Source of the DNA: Agapanthus africanus
Lineage: Eukaryota > Streptophyta > Magnoliopsida > Asparagales > Amaryllidaceae
Assembly: GCA_030015575.1 (NCBI GenBank)
Contig: JASDDO010000019.1
Location: 515,998,986-516,062,985, forward strand
DNA: 64,000 nt
Direction of reading: 5' to 3'
The translations under genes and the position numbers were made by a program. This document shows positions 10,697-22,830 of this stretch, one piece after another. A model generated the notes under the pieces. It did no database searches. It worked only from the letters and a program-made list of their open reading frames with translations, and was not told the DNA's origin. Position 1 is the stretch's first letter. Each line of letters begins with the position of its first letter.

Positions 10697-12918
10697 TGTT
10701 AGTTATATGTATGCCCTAGAGGCCATTACTGTACATATGATGTATATTGTAGTGGATGCTAGGACGTATATAGGGAGGACTTTCTTGCTCGACATGATAG
10801 TATGCTATCTGGTTGCTCTTTACCTTAACGTGTACACAAATTGTCTCTCTGTTACATGTTGGTAAAGCCCTTAGGATGTGTACTTGACTACCCGGACTAT
10901 GATGCGGATCATACTAGTGGGGACATGGTAGTCCATAAGTACATCCTTCAAAGTCCCTAGTCGTGGGTGTATCGAGACGGGGCATCGATATACCAGAGTA
11001 GACTAGCGTATACCTTCTCGACCCATACAGATGGGCGATGGATGATCCCATATCCATCGGTGTTTGACATCAGAGATGATATACGGGTGCTCAGTAGAGA
11101 CTGGGTACACTGGACAGACTCGCCGAGAACTCCCAGATGGTATTATACCTCACGTCAGATGGCAGTTCTCTGGTGACACTGGTACAGAGTAGTCTGTTGA
11201 CCCGAGATCGTCATAGAGTCCTGTGTGGTTCCCACTGTGCTTAGATTTCCATCTTACCACGTCCAAGAGGGCGTGCAAAACGGTGGTTTTTGGGTACAGT
11301 CCCGAGTCACATGGAGGCAATGAGCGATAGGAGGGGATTCGTCTCTCCCGGTATAGGGGGTTGATGTTGCGCTGTGTTCAATTGGCTATAACAGGAAATC
11401 CCTGGCCAGGGTTGCTGAGATTTACTGGTAAGTGTTACCAGTAGTTTCTCGAATTGTTATAGACCTCATATCGACACGACTTATCGAGCTATTGGGGTCT
11501 GACGTTTACCACCCCTAGGCGAGATATGCGACATATCAGACGATCAGACCGGACTGTACGGTAGTGTTACTGGTCGGATTCACTGGAGTGTGAGCGGGCT
11601 TGCTCGTCGATCTTCAGATCGCTCAATACCCGGGTGGCCGTTACGTTTAGCAGACCGCTTGCGGCTTGTGGATGTTTGATATGATCATTATCCGCTGCCG
11701 GCGTATTGACGAGTCTTTAGAGTCCTACACAGAGGTTTCCTGGCTCAAGCGAAACGAAATAGGAGCGCATATGAGATATGTGCGGGACCGAGAATAATGC
11801 GTGTATGTGATACCGTATTCTATTCTCGCGATGTATGTGTCGAATGGTTGTATGCGATATAACCTAGTTATCGAATCAAGGATTGATTCGATAAATCGAT
11901 ACATTGGATATTAGTCGGTTATATGTGATATGACCGGATCGTTAAATCAAGTGTTGATTTAATGATTTAATGTATAATTATATATTTGATATATTACTTT
12001 GCATTAGCTAATATTGGTTCACTTTAAATGGATTTTCTCACTTGAAGTTCACATGTTGTATATGTGATATACTTTTGTGCACTTGATTGTATCATGTTTG
12101 ATGATACATGTTTACTTGAGTTTGTGTAAAGATTAAACCATGGTTATTTAAATGGTTAGGGTTTTTTGTTTTTCATATCTATTTATTCATTTATTTATTT
12201 ATTTTCTTTTTGGAAAAAGAAATGAGAAGAATGGTGGCTTTCTTTGTTTGTATTTGAAGATTCATGAAGCTTTGACTTTGTCCACCATTCTTATCTCATG
12301 CTTAACCCTAACCATTTGATTTAACCCTAGTTTATTCTCTACACTTCACCATGGTTAGTTTATGATAAGCATTCCTTTTATTTTCTATTTTGGAATTAAC
12401 TTATCATAACAATAATCATCTTCTTCTTCTTCTTCTTCACAAGGAGAAAAGCATGCTTCATCAATGGTGATTGATGAATTAGAGTGAGAAATCCAATTCT
12501 AAAGTCTACCCACTTCCTATTTCTTCATCCTCTACCTCTTGCCAAGTAGTAGAGTGTGTTTCCTTCACAAGTTTTCATGGCTTGGTGAAGGTGGAGCTTG
12601 ATCTAGTGATGCCTCGACGTAGATCATCTTCGGCATGGACATCGATGACCTAGCCCGTCCATTCTCCGATGAAGCCGACGCTAGAGCCCGGGACTTGTTA
12701 TGGACAGCGAGGAGACTTCATTGCAGAGCTATGGAGGTAGAGAACCAGATCTACAAAGGTTGTATTTCCGTATCTCTTAGTTAAGTGTTAACTAGTTCAT
12801 TGTTTCGCCTAGTTTTCTAGCCAACGATCCGTAGTCGGGTTTCTCGGCACCTAGATTTTTTAAAATTGGCATGGTTGATGCCTTGTGAGACCTCATTAGG
12901 GTGCCTAGGAACCCTACA
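10697..12918 (+). repeat. CopB1 3' LTR (2222 bp)
   Basis: TGTTAGTTATATG to CCTACA. It carries a chain of perfect or near-perfect palindromes: 11765-11783, 11789-11828 (CGAGAATA/TATTCTCG), 11869-11893 (11-bp arms), 11942-11962 (9-bp arms) and 12088-12108 (8-bp arms), then an ATTT-rich stretch (about 12178-12210). Confidence 0.92.
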
Positions 12919-13626
12919 GAAACAAGTTTAAAAACATCCAGTTCATGCCTCAGTACCAACGGTCCAGCCGTAGAAGGGTCAAGCCAACGCCTCACATGTG
13001 GCACGCCGTACTGCCCCAAACCCTAAGGTTCAAAGGGCAGTTCAAGACGGTCACATAATCGAGTTAAGGTTTGTTGTCTTCTAGAGGGTCCATCGCGTTA
13101 CTTGCACTACTTAGAACGTCTTTAAACCTCGGAAAAATCCAACACTTGGAAATTTTCCAGCAGGGGAAAAGTTGGGTATTTATATCCGGTCGAACTTTTT
13201 AACAGTTTCTAAAATATCCGGAAAAACATAAACGAAGTTAAATTATCCGATCAAATTAACGAATCCCCAATAAAACCCTAGAAAACTCAACACTTGAGTT
13301 CAGAAAAAAATATCCCAGGAAAACCAGCACTGCAAAATAGGAATTACTGTGCAAAATTCAATGGGAGAAAAGACAAAATGGCCGCGGAACCACCGCATTA
13401 GCACGTTAATGCCGCGGTTCCGCCGCACTTTAGACAGATCATTAGGTAATATTTGCACCGTAATTCTTAGAATTTCCTGCTGAATTTTCTGCATATTTTT
13501 AATTCTCAAAAATCCACAATTTTCAAAAATGTACAGAGAGCATGTTTTGAATTAGGGTTTCGGTTTGATCGGACTTCTAACTCCGTCTACGCATCGCCTA
13601 AGGCTCTAGCTAGGCTCTGATACCAC
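12919..13626 (-). mobile_element. CopB2 internal region, proximal part (start of leader)
   Basis: Continuation of CopB2 across the CopB1 insertion, starting with the second GAAAC. On the minus strand it runs from the primer site (GCTCTGATACCA at 13614-13625) through the GC-rich hairpin 13381-13426 (arms 13381-13402 and 13405-13426, about 17 of 22 pairs) to the insertion point. No ORF of note. Confidence 0.88.
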
Positions 13627-15840
13627 TGTAGGGTTCCTAAGCACGCTAATGAGGTCTCACAAGGCATCAACCATACCAATTTCAAATTTTACGGGTGCCT
13701 ACAAACCCTAATACGGATCGTTCACTAGAGATTAGGCGAATCTAGCAACTAGTTAACAAATTAACTAAGTGAACGGAATACAACCTTTGTAGATCCGGTC
13801 CTCCACCTCCACGGCTCCGTGATGAAGTCCTCTCCGCTGTCCAAATTGAATCCCGGGCTCTAGCGTCGGCTTCATCGGAGAAAAAGCGGGCTAGGTCATC
13901 GACGACGATGCCGAAGATGATCTACGTCGAAGTATCGCTAGATCAAGCTCCAACTTCACCAAGTCAAGAAAACTTGTGAAGGAAACACCCTATACTACTT
14001 GGCAAGAGGTAGAGGATGAAGAAATAGGAAGTGGGTTCACTTTAGAATTGGATTTCTCACTCATTTCATCAAGTCACCATTGATGAAGTCTAGGTTTTCT
14101 TCTTGAAGAAGAAGAAGAAGAAGATGATAATGTTATGATAAGTTATTCAAAATAGAAAAAGAATTGAATACTTATCATAATCCAACCATGGTCAAGTGTA
14201 GAGAATGAACTAGGGTTAAGTGAATGGTTATGGTTAAGCATGAAGACAAAAATGGTGACTTAGTCAAAGCTTCATGAAGCTTCAATATCCATCCAAAGAA
14301 AGCAACCATTTTTCTTTATGCTTATTATTTTCCATAAAGAATAAATAAATAAATAAATAAATAAGAAAACCAAAACCCTAACCATTTAAATAGCCATGGT
14401 TCAATCTTTACACAAACACAAGTAAACATGCATCATCAAACATGATACAATCATTTGCACAAAAGTATATCACATATACAACTTGTACATCCAAGTGAGA
14501 AAATCCATTTAAAGTGAACCAATACTAGTTAATGCAAAGTAATATATCAAATATATAATTATGCATTAAATCATTAAATCAACACTTGATTCAATGATCC
14601 GGTCATGTCGCACACAACCGACTAGTACACAATGTATCGATTAATCGAATCAATCCTTGATTCGATAACTAGGTTATATCGCATACAACCATTCAACACA
14701 TTCATCGCGAGAATGAAATACGGTATCACATACACGTATTATTCTCGATCCCGCACATATCTCATATGCGCTCCTATTTCGTTTCGCTTGAGCCAGGAAA
14801 CCTCTGTGTAGGACTCTAAAGACTCGTCAATACGCCGGCAGCAGGTGATGATCATATCAAACACCCACAAGCCGCAAGCGGTCTGCTAAACGTAACGGCC
14901 ACCCGGGTATTGAGCGATCAGAAGATCGACGAGCAAGCCCGCTCACACTCCTGTGAATCCAACCAGTAACACTTACCGTACAGTCCGGTCTCGTCGTCTG
15001 ATATGTCGCATATCTTGCCTAGGGGTGCTAAACGTCAGACCCCAATAGCTCGATCAGTCGTGTCGATATGAGGTCTATAACAGTTCGAGAAACTACTGGT
15101 AACACTTACCAGTAAATCTCAGCAACCCTGGCCAGGGATTTCCGGTTATAGCCAATCGAACACAGCGCAACATCAACTCCCTATACCGGGAGAGACGAAT
15201 CCCCTCCTATCGCTCATTGCCTCCATGTGATTCGGGACTGTACCCAAAAACCACCGTTTTGCACGCCCTCTTGGACGTGGTAAGATGGAAATCAAAGCAC
15301 AGTAGGAACCACACAAGACTCTATGACGATCTCGGGTCAACAGACTACTCTGTACCAGTGTCACCAGAGAACTGCCATCTGACGTAAGGTATAATACCAT
15401 CTGGGAGTTCTCGGCGAGTCCGTCCAGTGTACCCAGTCTCCACTGAGCACCCGTGTATCATCTCCGATGTCAAACACCAATGGATATGGGATCATCAATC
15501 GCCCATCTGTATGGGTCGAGAAGGTATACGCTAGTCTACACTGGTATATCGATGCCCCGTCTCGATACACCTACGACTAGGGACTTTGAAGGATGTACTT
15601 ATGGACTACCATGTCCCCACTAGTATGATCCGCATCATAGTCCAGGTAGTCAAGTACACATCCTAAGGGCTTTACCAACATGTAACAGAGAGACAATCAG
15701 TGTACACGTTAAGGTAAAGAGCAACCAGATAGCATACTATCATGTCGAGCAAGAAAGTCCTCCCTATATATGTCCAAGCATCCACTACAATATACATCCA
15801 ATGTACAGTAATGGCCTCTAGGGCATACATATAACTAACA
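13627..15840 (-). repeat. CopB2 5' LTR (2214 bp)
   Basis: Reverse complement of the CopB LTR: starts TGTAGGGTTCC next to the primer site and ends TAACTAACA at 15840. The palindrome-rich segment is in normal orientation here (about 14380-14710). With the CopB1 3' LTR (10697-12918) it forms an inverted pair separated by 708 bp. Confidence 0.92.
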
Positions 15841-16805
15841 CCGTGTAGATGTTATATTTCCCATGCTCAGTATGCGGTAATCGATATCTCATCCTGTATC
15901 TATTGTACCTGATATAGTACACATTGCTATACCTGATCATTGCATACCCTGTTCATTTTATATAGGGTTGTTAGATCGCATTGCTATACCTGATCATTGC
16001 ATACCATGTTCATTTTATATAGGGTTAGATCGCATTGCTATACCTGATCATTGCATACCCTGTTCATTTTATATAGGGTTGTTAGATTGCATTGCTATAC
16101 CTGATCATCCCATTTCTTGCTCATCACATGGAGATGTTATTAGATCGCACTTGTTGCATGTTTGAGCATCCAGTTCATCATATAGATGTCATCTGTTGAT
16201 ATAGGTTAGAGTATCGTAGCACGTGCATACTCGCGATTACCTTTATATGTTATCTTCTATTCACGAGTTGGCAACTCACCCCCGTTGTGCCACAGTGTTT
16301 GCAGGTTTCCCTTCGGAGTAGTCGCGGCAGGCTGCGTTCTTGCATCTTTTGACACAGATACCCCTACAGTTGGTGTACTAGCTCTTTTGCTGATAGGTGG
16401 GTTTTTGCGGTATCTGGTTATCTTTCAGTTATGTACATTGTTGTATCTAGTACTCTCCATCTACCACTTATGTATTGACTTAGAGACCAGTTGTGAGGAC
16501 GATGTATATTATTCTGTATTCTGGCGTCGAGCTCGTTGTGAGCCGACTTTACTTATGCAGTTTATTCTATCTGTGATGTTTCCCACTTGCTGCTCATTTT
16601 CTTCGCTACGGCGTCGTATATTGCTGTCTTGGTGATTGTCTACTTAAGATTTCTTGACATCTTAGAAATTAGTTCTATTAAATGCTTAAATCACTCTATA
16701 CTTTTACTGGTTTGATTTCTGGGTTTTCGGCTTACTTAGTCGCGTTACGCCTGTAGACGTTACGTGGTTAAGTGCCGGTCACGGGCCAAAGTTTGGGTCG
16801 TGACA
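15841..16805 (+). repeat. 3' part of a Gypsy LTR (probably Tekay/Del chromovirus)
   Basis: The segment ends GGGTCGTGACA and has a GGCAACTCACCCCC stretch, both usual near the 3' end of plant Tekay/Del LTRs. The left end is cut by the CopB2 LTR; the right end abuts a truncated CopA LTR. No primer site follows, so it is a fragment. Family call is from motif memory. Confidence 0.55.
15924..16149 (+). repeat. 57-bp minisatellite within the Gypsy LTR
   Basis: Four tandem units starting TTGCTATACCTGATCAT: 15924-15980 (57), 15981-16034 (54), 16035-16091 (57) and 16092-16149 (58, diverged). Weaker copies may continue on both sides. Confidence 0.85.
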
Positions 16806-18797
16806 GTTTGTCTCTACTTCAATATGTGCATGTGTTTCTTTTTAGCGTATCGCTTATACATATTAGTAGAGCTCTTAGGATCTTTGCTTGATTACCAGCG
16901 TTGTGATGGCAATCACACTAGTGGGGGTTGGGTAATCTACAAGCACATCCTTATATAGGTCCCTAGTCGTAGGACTATCGAGACAGGGCATCGATATTCC
17001 GAAGTAGACTAGCGTATGCGCTTCTCATCCCAGCAGGGGAGACGGTCTGTCCCACAGCAGTCAGTACGTCGTACTTGAGATAGTATGCGGATGCTCGTTA
17101 GGTTACGAGTACACTGGACATGACTCATCGGGAACTGATTGGTTGGTATTATACTTATCGTCAGTTATCAGTTCCCAGGTGACATGAGTACAGCTTAGTC
17201 CGCTGACTTGACACTGTCACTTCGCCTCGAGTGTGTTCCCACTGTGCTTTGATTACTACCCTACCACGGCTCAAAAGAGTCGTGCAAACAGGTAGTAGTT
17301 GGGTGCAGTCCCGAAGCACTTAGAGGCAGTGACGGTTAGACAGGATTCGTCTCTCCCGGTATTGGGGGTTGACATCGCGCTGTGTCTAGGAGAGCCATTA
17401 CACAAGTAGCCCTGGCCAGGGCAAGTGAGATATACCGGTAGGTTTCCAGTGTTATCTCAGGGTGTTCTGGGCTACACTCCGACACGACTTGTACCCCTAT
17501 TAGGAGAGTGACATTTACCGCCTCCCTAGGCCTGCCATGCGATGTACTCAGACGAACAGACCGGACTGTACGGAGACTGTCACATTCAGGCTCAGTAGGA
17601 GTTCAGATTGGTTTCACCTCGTCCGTCTTCTTATCGGCATTTACCTGGGGGCCGTTACGCACAGCTAGTGCCGCTTGCGGTCTGTGGTTAAACCCTCTGC
17701 CAGCGTAGTGTCGAGTTTTTAGAGTCCCACACAGATAGCTATTCGCCTTTAGGTAAAAGGGTAGAGGTCGCATGGTTTTGCAACAGGTCGCATGGTTTTG
17801 CGACAGGGTTCGGTCACATCCGCGCACTTGTGCACGTTTAGTGACCAGGCAGTTATTACTGGCGGGCTTTGGTTTAAGCCAGATCCTAGTATACGTTTTG
17901 GGATTGATTTTATCTCGTTTGCATTCATGTTTCCCGGAACGCGGATGCGGGTGTGTATGCACGATTGACAGTGAGACAGAGGCAGAGGATTCTCATTAGG
18001 GTTGTTGACTGTTGACTATTGAATTTTGCTAAACCCTAATGAGAATAAGAAATATGATTAATGATAATATTAATTAAGTATTATTGTGTCATGGTTGGGA
18101 TGAAGGTTGACCTTGTTGACTTGGTTGACCGGTTGACTAGGTTTGACTAGTTGACCATCATCATTACAATGGTTGTCATTTCATGCAAAGACTTTTGCTT
18201 GCTTGTTGTGCTTTGCAAAATGAGTGCATGAAATGATAATGCCACTTGATATGATATGAATCATCACATAATACTCAATTATTATTATTATTATTCTTTT
18301 TTGGATTATGAGAAAGATGTTGAAAAAAGTCTTGCTCATTCTCTCATTTCCTTTCTCTCTCTTGTTTGAGCTCTCCCTCTTCCTCTTGCTCTCTCTAGTT
18401 CATGGTTCACTTGTCTCATGTGTTGAGAAGCAAGAACCATTGAGATAAAACCCAACACTCTCCTCTACTCATCCTAGTTCACAAGGTTTAGCAAACCAAG
18501 TGTTCTAGTTTCTTCAAGTTTGAAGAGAAGCCAAAAGGTAGAAGCTTTCGGGTGGATCCATCTTCGGCGCGAGGAGACGACGAGGTGAGGGCGATCCGGA
18601 CACCGCAAAGAGTTGAAGACGAAGGACTTCAAGAAAGGTATAACCCCCTAACCGAGTAGGTAAAACTCCTAGTTAGGTTGTTAGGTAGTTGTTTAACAAA
18701 GATCCGTATTTTGAGTCCATGTTACCACCTCTTGAAAAATCGTTTTTCATCATTTCCGCAAGCCCGTAAGTACCGGGAGAGGTAGCATGGACTTACA
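16806..18797 (+). repeat. CopA LTR, 5'-truncated
   Basis: Matches the CopA LTR from about 47340 to its end, lacking the first 121 bp. It ends GGACTTACA and is followed not by a primer site but by GGACT (18798-18802), the same five bases that precede the CopA LTR start at 26327. It includes a shorter TTGAC cluster (about 18005-18160). Confidence 0.85.
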
Positions 18798-19745
18798 GGA
18801 CTGACCTCAAGGGAGGCCGATGAGCGAACTCATCCGGAAACCCTACTGAGCCTAACAGTGACAATGTATATACAGTCCGGTCCGTTCATCTATGAGTATC
18901 GCATATCGTCCTAGGGGGCTGATAACGTCAGACCCCCAATAGCAGTATAAGTCATGTCGGAGTGTAGCCCAAAAAACACCCTGAGATACTACTGGAGTAC
19001 CTACCAGTAAATCTCCTGCCACGGCCGTGGGGTAATGGCTCTCCTAAACACAGCGCGATCTCACCCCCAATACCGGGAGAGACGAATCCCATGCCGATCC
19101 GCTCACTTGCCTCCATGTGACTCGGGACTGTACCCAAAAAATACCTGTTTGCACGACTCCTTTGGGCCGTGGTAGGGTAGAAATCAAAGCACAGTGGGAA
19201 CTCACACGAGACAAATGACGACCTCAGGTCGATGAACTAACCTGTACACATGTCACCAGGGAACTGCTATCTGACGATAGGTATAGTACCAACTAGCAGA
19301 TTCCCGGCGAGTCTTGTCCGGTGTACTCATAACCCAATGAGCACCTGTATATATCTTAGGTGATCCAACTGACACCAGTGGCTTGTGAGATCGGCCACCG
19401 CCTCTCGTCGGGGTCTCGACTGTATACACTAGTCTACTCCGGAGTATTGATGCCCTATCTCGAAACTCCCACGACTAGGGACCACAATTAAGGATATGCT
19501 TATAAACCACCCAACTCTCACGTATATGATCGCCATCATACTGTTGGTAGTAAAGCAAGATCCTAAGGGCTCTATCAAAGTGTAACAGTGATCAGTCACC
19601 TGAACCTGTACACGACTGATAAAGGCAAACCAGATAGCATACTATCATCTCGAGTAAGACTGTCCTACCTGTATAGGTCCTCCGCAATCATTGCAATCAC
19701 GTGCCTGCGATCCAATAATTGACTTTGAGGGCACTATATCCAACA
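18798..19745 (-). repeat. CopC1 3' LTR, first half
   Basis: On the minus strand the LTR begins TGTTGGATATAGTGCCCTC (right end, 19745), next to a polypurine tract (AAGTGGGAG at about 19749-19757 in reverse complement). It is broken at 18802 by the CopA LTR. It resembles the plus-strand CopC LTR at 32286. Confidence 0.85.
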
Positions 19746-19759
19746 ATCTCCCACTTGCA

Positions 19760-22700
19760 CTTAAGGCTAATTATTGCGATGTCGTATACTCACAGCCCGT
19801 GTGAAAACGAACATCCAACTCCTCTACTAATCAGTTTCACAAAGCCCGTTTGTAAAACTATTGTGTTCGAGAAATAGCCTCAGTGAGTGGATCCGCTCTG
19901 ATGTTTCTTTCTATGTCTCTCTTAATCTCAAGTTCGCGGAGAAAGCCATCTCCCGAATTGAGTAATACCTGTCTTAGAATATGTCTGGATATCTGATGGG
20001 ACCTTGTTCATAAATGAACTCCAAATCCAAACTTCTTAAACAGTATCAATCACTGAACCTAATCAGTATCCTGCACCATGCCTCCCACAGTATCCTCTTG
20101 GACGACCTGTCCATAATTCTGTCCCTCGTCAGAGGGAAAACTATAACTCTGACAATCACTCTGTCATCCATGTCACCTTTGAAGCCTGGAATGATAACCG
20201 TCTCCCGAAGGAGGCTGCCGTCATCAAATCCGTAGAACATGCACTTATGTTCTAAAACTGCTTCCTTATGTTTCTCCAGTATTGGATTAATACAAGCTTA
20301 TCGCATCTAGTGCAAAAACATCTGGTGTGGTACTTGACATCTCACGATTGACTCAATTGCCTAAGCAAGTGATCTGCTAATCATGCACATCCCTCTTCCC
20401 TTTAGTCTGTAAGACACCTTTAGAGAGGGTGACTCCATCACCTGCAGGCACACCACCATGCCAGGAGTCATTTATTCCAAAAACTGTCAGAATACTGTCA
20501 AAGTACATACATTGGGAAACTACCCAAATCTAGATCTAAAATCATAGATCTAGAAACCAGAATGTCAGATATTATTTCCATATCCTGTCTGGCGAAACAA
20601 CTGTGTGACAACCACAGTACAACCGATCGTAGTATAGGAATTTTACTTCCTACTCTGTGTATGTCATCCAAATACCATGGCATCACACCCTACTACCTTC
20701 TTAACAGATCCATCGTCTATTCTGATGAAGTCAAACCTATGACTGTATCATCAAAATTAGATGATCTATCTCTGCTATAACTGCTCAAGTCTATAAATAG
20801 ACATAAGCTACTTGCCCACTTTGCATCCGCTGCTCCCACCGACCATAACAACCCTCTGGCAGAATAATATATGCGTGCACTTCTAAAACTAGTTTAGAAC
20901 GACGCTATACTTAACCTCCTGTCGGGTCTCATAGCCTGGAACAACAGTAGTGTCAAGTCTTGGTAGATAAGAACCTTCCTGTCACCGTCCTTGAGGCTAC
21001 CAAAGTACCTCTCGGGTGTCTGAGGTTACCCACCATATCTGCGGAGTGGCTAATGGAATGTCAAACCTGATTGAATTTTTAGGTCCTATTAAATTTTCCG
21101 TAATCGTTTGCGGTTCTGGAATCACTTCCAGTTCTACCATACTCCCACTACTGTTTTCCGAAAAAATCCATTTTACTAAAACTGTGGCGAGTCAAGAACA
21201 ATATCACTATTGATCTTCCAAAAGGTAGAAAGTCAACCCTCGTCATAGCCTGGGCCAACCCACAAACAACCATTACAGAAACGTGCCCTGAGTTATCCAG
21301 AGTCTGGTTTTAAGCATAAGCCGGACAACTCCCCGTACCTTAACATCGTTAAGATATGAACTATTCTATATCCAATATAGAAACTTTGGCACTTATTTAA
21401 TTGGAACCAGATTCTAATCATGCAGCTGTCTCCAGTGCATATCAATTTAATGGAAAGAGGCTAATCAGCATTACTCAACTTAGGAATCCATCCAATTATG
21501 AGTAACCTGAAAGAGAAACAAGTTTCTCAAAACCATTACTATCATCTGAATACCAATCGCAAGAATCTACATCTTCGATCTCTTTGAAGAATCCCGATAC
21601 TTGTGACACCTGGTTCTCTACTTTATTCTTATACCCACAACTTCTCAAAACTTAGACCTTATATTTCTACGAAACACTTGTCTAAAAACTAGAGAAGTCA
21701 AAAGTAAATAGAACATAGTACGAGGACCAACCCCTTTATCCTGATGGACACTGGACAACATATAATACTCTGTATAAGTCCGCTGAGTTGAATAACTCAA
21801 AACCTGTGCATCGTAGGTTGAAAGCTGTATCCAGGCGATTTCCTCAAATATCACCAATTACAACGAATTCCGATATAATGAGGATGATCACCTAATTCCC
21901 AATAACTTACTCCCACTCATCATTTGTAAAACCATATAGATATGAGAACGAAACCTGGTAAATACATATCCTGGAGTAAGTATATAATCGGGAAAACAGT
22001 TTTGCTTTAACAATGCACCGAAACATGAAAATGTTTCGTAGGGGTATCCTGGTATTCCTAGTAATGCCTCTTCCATAATCCAATTCATGACTATAACCGT
22101 ATATTTCTTTGCCATCTCTCCAAATCCCTTAATTTGTCTTTAGTCGTTTCCTTCTGTACATCCCTTTTAGGCTAAGTGGTTTTCTTCCTTCCATACCGTT
22201 CGGCACCAGCCTATGGTTTGGAAGAAGACTATCCAATAAGCATAATGGGTGTACCCTCCTAAACCAAGAAGTACTCGTAACCTGAGAGAAGGTGATGATA
22301 AAAGACAACTGAATAATACCTTATTCTTTTAAAGGTGAAATAGGAATGGCGATGAAGTACGCGGTTTGGTCGTGAATGATAGCAGTCGCAATTTACTTTG
22401 CCCTCTTTCTAATCCGTTTATTTTGTCTTTACATATTACCTTCTGCACACCCTACTTAGGCTAATTGGTTTTCTTCATTCCCTACCTTTCGGCACCTGCC
22501 TATGGTTTGAAAGAAGACTATCCAATAAGCGTAAAGGTGTACTCTCCTAAATAAGGAGCTCTCGCAACCTGAGAGAAGGTGACAATAAAAGACAACTGAA
22601 TAAACCAATTCTATTTCTCCTGAACTTGGATCCATCCTCGAAGAAGTCCCTTCGAGTTCGTATATAACCATACGATGGATCTATCCAATGGAAGTGGATG

Positions 22701-22830
22701 TCCGTAGTAATATGGGGTGTTCTGAGAAATTCAAAGGGTAGAAGGAGCGGCAATGACTTATGCAACTTGGACAATCCAAAAGCCAGTATTTTAAGAAGGT
22801 TCGGTCAACTTGGTCACTGAGTCATAGTCT
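19760..22830 (-). pseudogene. Decayed gag-pol of CopC1
   Basis: Recognisable pieces on the minus strand: RT around 20500-20680, with YLDDI where CopA has YVDDI and a following stretch that aligns to the SVKGFLSHRFSMKD region; an RNase H end near 19870-19900 (a GCGGATCCACTCAC relic); and a gag linker around 22100-22600 present twice. Stops and shifts break every domain. At 3.1 kb it is shorter than CopA's 3.97 kb, so pieces are deleted. Not functional. Confidence 0.72.
22107..22603 (-). repeat. Tandem duplication in the CopC1 gag linker
   Basis: Two copies of about 210 bp (22107-22316 and 22396-22603, period 289 bp), clearly alike by eye over their whole length. Both decode, with stops, to a basic linker resembling CopA gag before the zinc knuckle. 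Confidence 0.75.

Larger units (their letters stand above)
2668..12918 (+). mobile_element. CopB1: complete non-autonomous Ty1/Copia element (Angela/BARE-like)
   Basis: A 10.25 kb element flanked by the duplication GAAAC (2663-2667 and 12919-12923). The flanks are contiguous CopB2 leader sequence once the insert is removed. Order: 5' LTR 2668-4739, primer site 4741-4752, leader about 4753-7890, decayed pol about 7960-10680, polypurine tract 10686-10694, 3' LTR 10697-12918. The gag frame is missing: only about 230 bp separates the end of the leader from the protease motif, against about 916 bp in CopA. Pol is broken by stops and frameshifts, several shared with CopB3. LTRs differ at about ten sites over the first 1.1 kb by eye, so insertion is fairly recent. 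Lineage is inferred from the LTR start, the long leader and the domain order. Confidence 0.92.
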
